64,000 bases of DNA. Source: Gloeobacter violaceus PCC 7421 (GTDB taxonomy: Bacteria; Cyanobacteriota; Cyanobacteriia; Gloeobacterales; Gloeobacteraceae). The DNA lies in the NCBI RefSeq assembly GCF_000011385.1, contig NC_005125.1, positions 1,426,001-1,490,000 on the forward strand, in the 5' to 3' direction. Of the stretch, positions 62,064-64,000 are shown one piece after another (position 1 is the stretch's first letter; every line of letters begins with the position of its first letter). The notes below the pieces were generated by a model. The model had not been told where the DNA came from and did no database searches. It worked only from the letters and a program-made list of their open reading frames with translations. The position numbers and the translations under genes are program-made.

Positions 62064-62090
62064 ATGGATTGCCACAGTGGTTCGGAGTGA
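62064..62090 (+). promoter_or_regulatory. Conserved nine-codon upstream frame, receptor 3 leader
   Basis: ATG GAT TGC CAC AGT GGT TCG GAG TGA encodes MDCHSGSE and ends directly at the receptor start codon. It differs from the receptor 2 leader at four of 27 positions and keeps the frame, length and stop. Confidence 0.4.
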
Positions 62091-64000
62091 ATGGAAATGA
62101 ACAATACGTTCCAACGCAAGTTGGGTTCAAGTTTTGTGTGGGCCGCGCTATTGCCCGCTCTGTCTACCGGTCTGATGGGTGCGGCGGTATACGCCCAAGC
62201 CGACCAGATCGCCGGTTTGCCCCAGGATGCAGTTGCCCGCGCCACCGAGGCGAAAAGTCAGACGCTCAGCATCGAGGATGCCAGGCAACTGCTCGATAAA
62301 ACCAGTGCCAAGGCTGCGGATCTGGAGTACCGCCCGCCGCTGTGGGATTGGACAGCGCTGGCAGTGCAGGACAACGGACGACAGAGACAGACGGCTCAAG
62401 CGACTCCGGCCACCGCACCGACGGCCCAAGCGCCTGGTACCAGCGACGAGCCCGACGAACAGGGCGATGTGCTCGACGAGGTGTCGGTGACCGCCACTCG
62501 GCGCGCCACCCGGGCGCGCGACACACCGTCGGTGGTCTATGCCGTCAAAAAAGAAGACTTTCAGGCGGTTCGGGCGACAACGGCAACCGATGCCCTGACG
62601 CTGATCCCTGGCTTCACGACGCTCCCCTCGCTGGGCGGGGTGCGCGGTGCCGGTGGGATTTTCCTGCGCGGCTTCGACGATCAGCGCTTTCAGGTGCTCA
62701 GAGACGGCCTGTCGATCCAGCGCTCCTCGAACAACCGCTCGGACCTCTCTTCGTTCGTCGTCGACGATCTCGAGCGCATCGAAGTGGTGACCGGTGGTGC
62801 CACACTGCGCTACGGCTCAGGAGCGGTGGGCGGCGTCATCAACTTGATCACCGAGACGCCCAAGGGTCCTCCGAAGCTGACACTGCAGTATCTGGTCGGT
62901 AACTACGGCAACAGCCGCTATCTTGCCAAGTACGGCGGGGGCGACGACACCTTTAGCTACAACCTGGTCTACTCGGGGGTTGCTGCTTTTAACGACTATC
63001 CTTTCAGTGTCACGCTGCCAAACCAGGCCCAGTTCTACGGCCCCACGACTAACCCGAACTCCATCGATCCGTTTCTTGGTCCGGGCTTCAACTCCTCCGG
63101 TCTTCCCGGTGCCGACCCCGACAACAGCGGTGACCTCGATTTGTACGGTTTTATGAAACCGGAAGTCGGTCCACCGCTGACGGTAAGCGGCGTCAACAAC
63201 TCCTCGATTAACGCCTCGGATACCTACACCGGTAAGATCACCTTCAAGCCAGACCCCGACAACAAGCTCACCTTGCGCGTTGGCCAGCTCAACAGCCAGT
63301 TCCGTTTCGCCAGTTCGGGCAATGCCTACGGTACCCTCTGCACCGGCAGCAACGGCCTTGGAACCCCAGGAGCCAACGGCACGCTGCTTGGCGAGCGCTA
63401 CTTGCCCCTCAATCCCGATGGGACCGAAGCACCCTGCCCCCAACAGCGCTACTTCGTGAATACCCCTTCGAACTTTTATTCCTCGCCGTATTTTCGCTAC
63501 AGCAACTCGCTGAGCGGTGTAACCGTCGCCCCGGGCCAGGCCTACCAGGTAGAACCGGTGATCACTGAGGGTTTTTTCTACCAGACCAACAATCAGAGCC
63601 AGACCGAAGCTGCCTTGCAGTGGGATCTCAATCTGTCGCCGACCACGACGCTCAACAGTTACGTTCAGTACTTTCAGTTTCTGGGGAACGCCTATAACCT
63701 TTCCCCGGTCTTCAACTTCAACACCAACATCGATCCGATTCTCTTCGGGCTCACCACTCCCGGTCAGGCCACCGTCAACCCACCGGCCCAGCCCTACTTT
63801 GAAGGCAGAAAATTTGAAGCCCAAACAGCCATCAACACCCAGATTTCCCCGGGACAGAACCTGCAGTTCGGCGTCAACTACAACGAAGACCGCAGCTACC
63901 AGCAGAAGCAGGGTGGCCGCCGGTTTTTCGATCAAACGATCTCCCGCACGTCTATCTTTTTGATTGACGACATTAGTTTCAGCGAGGAGCTGAAATTGAA
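62091..64000 (+). CDS. TonB-dependent receptor 3 (partial, runs off the right edge)
   Basis: At least 636 residues of a receptor closely related to the other two. It starts MEMNNTFQRKLGSS with a signal peptide ending near AAVYAQADQ. The N-terminal element (SIEDARQLLDKTS and LWDWTA), VLDEVSVTATRR, the plug (GGVRGAGGIFLRGFDDQRF, GGATLRYGSGAVGGV) and a large part of the barrel (up to IDDISFSEELK) are present. The frame is open to the end of the window and has no stop. The segment shared with receptors 1 and 2 makes the identification certain. Confidence 0.93.
   Translation, partial: MEMNNTFQRKLGSSFVWAALLPALSTGLMGAAVYAQADQIAGLPQDAVARATEAKSQTLSIEDARQLLDKTSAKAADLEYRPPLWDWTALAVQDNGRQRQTAQATPATAPTAQAPGTSDEPDEQGDVLDEVSVTATRRATRARDTPSVVYAVKKEDFQAVRATTATDALTLIPGFTTLPSLGGVRGAGGIFLRGFDDQRFQVLRDGLSIQRSSNNRSDLSSFVVDDLERIEVVTGGATLRYGSGAVGGVINLITETPKGPPKLTLQYLVGNYGNSRYLAKYGGGDDTFSYNLVYSGVAAFNDYPFSVTLPNQAQFYGPTTNPNSIDPFLGPGFNSSGLPGADPDNSGDLDLYGFMKPEVGPPLTVSGVNNSSINASDTYTGKITFKPDPDNKLTLRVGQLNSQFRFASSGNAYGTLCTGSNGLGTPGANGTLLGERYLPLNPDGTEAPCPQQRYFVNTPSNFYSSPYFRYSNSLSGVTVAPGQAYQVEPVITEGFFYQTNNQSQTEAALQWDLNLSPTTTLNSYVQYFQFLGNAYNLSPVFNFNTNIDPILFGLTTPGQATVNPPAQPYFEGRKFEAQTAINTQISPGQNLQFGVNYNEDRSYQQKQGGRRFFDQTISRTSIFLIDDISFSEELKL

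Noticed and set aside
61847-62299. 150-codon frame before TonB receptor 3
   Set aside because: It overlaps the receptor start in another frame and has no coding pattern.
62817-63935. Long minus-strand frame opposite TonB receptor 3
   Set aside because: It is antisense to a conserved barrel, Gly/Val-rich without recognisable domains, and is explained by GC-rich codon bias.
1-64000. tRNA, rRNA, riboswitch or CRISPR array
   Set aside because: I looked for T-loop-like GGTTCGA segments, regular direct repeats and known leader shapes and found none that held up; short RNA genes could still be missed by eye.

Overview
The window looks like a chromosomal segment of an early-branching, GC-rich cyanobacterium of the Gloeobacter type. 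Supporting signs are a CruF/CruG pair for glycosylated carotenoids, a RbcR/CcmR-like LysR regulator, a group 2 sigma factor, several Uma2 endonucleases, and three large paralogous TonB-dependent receptors in about 12 kb, which is typical of Gloeobacter and unusual for most cyanobacteria. The genus is an inference from this content; no rRNA is present to confirm it.

Layout. 1-5.3 kb: leftward housekeeping run (birA, rlmH, nusB, HtrA protease, sigma factor, and an Xre/MbcA-like protein). 5.3-10.6 kb: M48 protease, LysR regulator, small secreted protein, and a KefF/KefB-like K+ efflux pair. 10.8-20.1 kb: an accessory, partly decayed region with a compositionally chimeric 912-residue repeat protein, an IS5-type remnant, a Ser/Thr kinase, an FG-GAP/TIG protein, a c-heme HAMP sensor, a frameshifted WD40/Pro-rich pseudogene joined to a zinc-ribbon/FHA gene, and a DUF4351 remnant. 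20.1-32 kb: HAD hydrolase, tsaD, cruF-cruG, Uma2, orphan PotD, TerB, PmbA-like protein, DUF3616 and a two-domain murein hydrolase. 32-38.6 kb: an XPB-like helicase overlapping a Bax1-like (DUF790) nuclease gene, then Uma2, an NAALADase-type M28 peptidase and an alpha/beta hydrolase.

39.2-45.3 kb: a compact SUF operon with seven genes in one direction (Rrf2 regulator, sufB, sufC, sufD, sufS, sufU, sufT). It encodes the SufBCD scaffold complex, the cysteine desulfurase, its sulfur acceptor and a maturation factor, under a predicted IscR-like sensor instead of the ArsR/DeoR-like SufR of other cyanobacteria. A SARP/NB-ARC/TPR regulator follows. 48.6-50.1 kb is an AT-rich, probably acquired patch with a ribbon-helix-helix protein, a 46-residue ORF and a 219-residue unknown. 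50.1-52.1 kb is an overlapping rluE-uma2-cobM operon; rluE appears to start at CTG.

52.3-64 kb: TonB receptor 1 (one frameshift near its 3' end), Uma2, a coiled-coil protein, a TPR-sulfotransferase, TonB receptor 2, a Cys-rich secreted protein and TonB receptor 3, which runs off the right edge. Receptors 2 and 3 share a nearly identical short leader that contains a nine-codon upstream frame abutting the start codon. No tRNA, rRNA or CRISPR array was seen. The most interesting signals are the XPB-Bax1 pair, the SUF operon with an unusual regulator, the receptor leaders, and the CxxxCxxxC secreted peptide.
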